Shown: positions 14,939-16,115 of the stretch, one piece after another | Layout: every line of letters begins with the position of its first letter | How positions within the stretch are numbered: position 1 is the stretch's first letter | Assembly: GCA_018658605.1 (NCBI GenBank) | Contig: JABHUV010000216.1 | Coordinates: 1 to 16,115, forward strand | Direction of reading: 5' to 3' | Origin: Planctomycetaceae bacterium | GTDB lineage: Bacteria > Planctomycetota > Planctomycetia > Pirellulales > Pirellulaceae | DNA: 16,115 bases | The notes under the pieces: model-generated | What the model was told of the DNA's origin: nothing | Databases searched by the model: none | What the model saw: the letters and a program-made list of their open reading frames with translations, nothing else | Program-made: the position numbers and the translations under genes

Positions 14939-16115
14939 TCAATACGATTTTCCGAACACGGCACGACAACGACTCGCTTCGCCGGTAAAAATGCAAGTCC
15001 CCGGTTCTGGTTTGTCTTCTAAAGGAATACAGCGGATGCTGACCTTATGCTTAGCAATCATCTTGAGAACCTCCGGATTGTCTTCAGCAAAATGACACAT
15101 CGCAAACCCGCCCTGCCCCTCATCAGTACTTGTGAAATACTCTTCGAATTCTTCGTACGAGTCAATCGTCTTTGTGTTCGACTGACGCAGAGCCAAAGCT
15201 CGTTGAAAAAGGCCGTCGTGAATGTCGCTTAGCATATCGCCAGCATTTGCCACAAATTCCGCGCGGTCGATGCCTTCACTTTTTCCCGTATCGCGACGAC
15301 CGACGAACACTTGTCCATTTTCCATATCGCGCGGCCCCACTTCGATTCGAATCGGAACGCCTCGCTTTACGTGATACCATTTCTTTTCACCACCACGTAA
15401 ATCTCGATCGTCAATGAACACGCGGATGTTGCTGTCTGCATATTGTTGGTTTTTCAGATCTGCTTCAAGCTCCTCACAATATTGCATCACGGCATCACGC
15501 GTCTCGTCACCTTTGATAATCGGCAAGATGACGATCTGTTGTGGAGCAAGTTTTGGCGGTAACACTAAACCATCGTCATCGCTGTGGGTCATGATCAGGG
15601 CGCCGACGAGTCGAGTAGATGCTCCCCAGGATGTTGTCCAAGCATGCTGTTGCAATCCTTGCTTGTCTTGGTACATGATTTTCTGAGCCTTAGCAAAATT
15701 CTGACCTAGAAAATGTGATGTCCCTGACTGGAGCGCTTTTTTATCTTGCATCATCGCTTCGATCGTAAGCGTCGATACAGCACCGGGAAATCGCTCGTCC
15801 GCTGTCTTCTCGCCTTTGATGACTGGCATCGCCATAATGTTCTCAGCAAACTCGGCGTACACCTCCAGCATCAACCGAGTTTCTTCCAATGCTTCTTCTT
15901 CGGTTGCATGGCAAGTGTGACCCTCTTGCCATAAAAATTCAGTGGTCCGCAGAAACATGCGCGTTCGCATTTCCCAGCGGACTACGTTCGCCCATTGGTT
16001 GATTTTGATGGGTAAATCACGATAAGACTGCACCCATTTCGCATACATACTTCCGATAATCGTTTCACTAGTTGGCCGCACAATCAATGGTTCTTCTAGG
16101 GGACCAGCGGGGACT
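14939..16115 (-). CDS. proS: Prolyl-tRNA synthetase, archaeal/eukaryotic-like type (5' end missing)
   Basis: ProRS charges tRNA-Pro in the cytoplasm. The visible 392 or so residues start inside the class II catalytic domain. The frame is open to the window edge and reads EEPLIVRPTSETI, the expected lead into motif 1/2, so TTG at 16087 is not a real start. Motif 2 is seen as RWEMRTRMFLRTTEFLWQEGHT and motif 3 as TSWGASTRLVGALIMTHSDDDGLVLPP. The anticodon-binding domain follows (QIVILPIIKGDE), then the extra C-terminal domain ending in the Lys-Ser-Tyr typical of this short type, which lacks the bacterial editing insertion. In that C-terminal domain only scattered Cys remain (MCHFAED, IRCIP, GTCIF), so the usual four-Cys zinc site appears incomplete. 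About 90-100 N-terminal residues should lie outside the window. Confidence 0.96.
   Translation of the reverse strand, partial: VPAGPLEEPLIVRPTSETIIGSMYAKWVQSYRDLPIKINQWANVVRWEMRTRMFLRTTEFLWQEGHTCHATEEEALEETRLMLEVYAEFAENIMAMPVIKGEKTADERFPGAVSTLTIEAMMQDKKALQSGTSHFLGQNFAKAQKIMYQDKQGLQQHAWTTSWGASTRLVGALIMTHSDDDGLVLPPKLAPQQIVILPIIKGDETRDAVMQYCEELEADLKNQQYADSNIRVFIDDRDLRGGEKKWYHVKRGVPIRIEVGPRDMENGQVFVGRRDTGKSEGIDRAEFVANAGDMLSDIHDGLFQRALALRQSNTKTIDSYEEFEEYFTSTDEGQGGFAMCHFAEDNPEVLKMIAKHKVSIRCIPLEDKPEPGTCIFTGEASRCRAVFGKSY

Noticed and set aside
16085..16087. TTG at 16087 (- strand) as the start of proS
   Set aside because: The frame stays open to the window edge with residues that belong to ProRS (EEPLIVRPTSET), so the gene is truncated by the window rather than starting here.
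1..16115. CRISPR array, tRNA, rRNA, insertion sequence, integrase or prophage genes
   Set aside because: None seen: no spaced repeats, no terminal inverted repeats with a transposase and no cloverleaf were recognised, and coding density and composition are even throughout.

Overview
The window looks like ordinary chromosome from a Planctomycetota bacterium, probably close to Pirellulaceae. The reasons are the sequence flavour of the IF-2, the pairing of a DUF1573 protein with a multihaem cytochrome, long secreted TPR proteins, weak or absent Shine-Dalgarno sites at many starts, and moderate, even base composition. This assignment is inference; there is no rRNA in the window. I see no tRNA, IS element, CRISPR array, integrase or phage gene, and no block of foreign-looking composition.

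Left half, + strand (1-7536). The last codons of a gene that is probably nusA are followed by infB and rbfA, the classical translation/transcription cluster. Next comes a 309-residue protein that looks like a degenerate HhH-GPD (endonuclease III-like) fold with a histone H1-like lysine tail. It is followed by a large secreted TPR protein starting at TTG, and then yebC, which begins 9 bases after the TPR stop codon.

Right half, - strand (16115-7586), converging on yebC. Read in transcription order it contains: proS (5' end outside the window) and a DUF4416 gene; a translationally coupled pair for surface polysaccharide synthesis (a WecA/MraY-type polyprenyl-phosphate sugar-1-phosphate transferase, then an O-antigen ligase/polymerase-like Wzy_C protein with a C-terminal helical-repeat domain) closed by a good intrinsic terminator; and a DUF1573 secreted protein followed by an exported tetrahaem cytochrome c.

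The item most worth a second look is the tetrahaem cytochrome. Its N-terminal half lines up with the 5'-nucleotidase (UshA-like) metallophosphatase fold, but nearly every metal ligand is replaced and a CxC motif sits where the metal-binding loop should be. It is paired with a DUF1573 protein that also carries a CxC motif. Other points are the endonuclease III-like protein with the H1-like tail, a clear case for moving the infB start to TTG at 165, two G8 tracts in yebC, and several palindromes or repeated motifs in intergenic DNA. I found no defence system or other obviously new multi-gene system.
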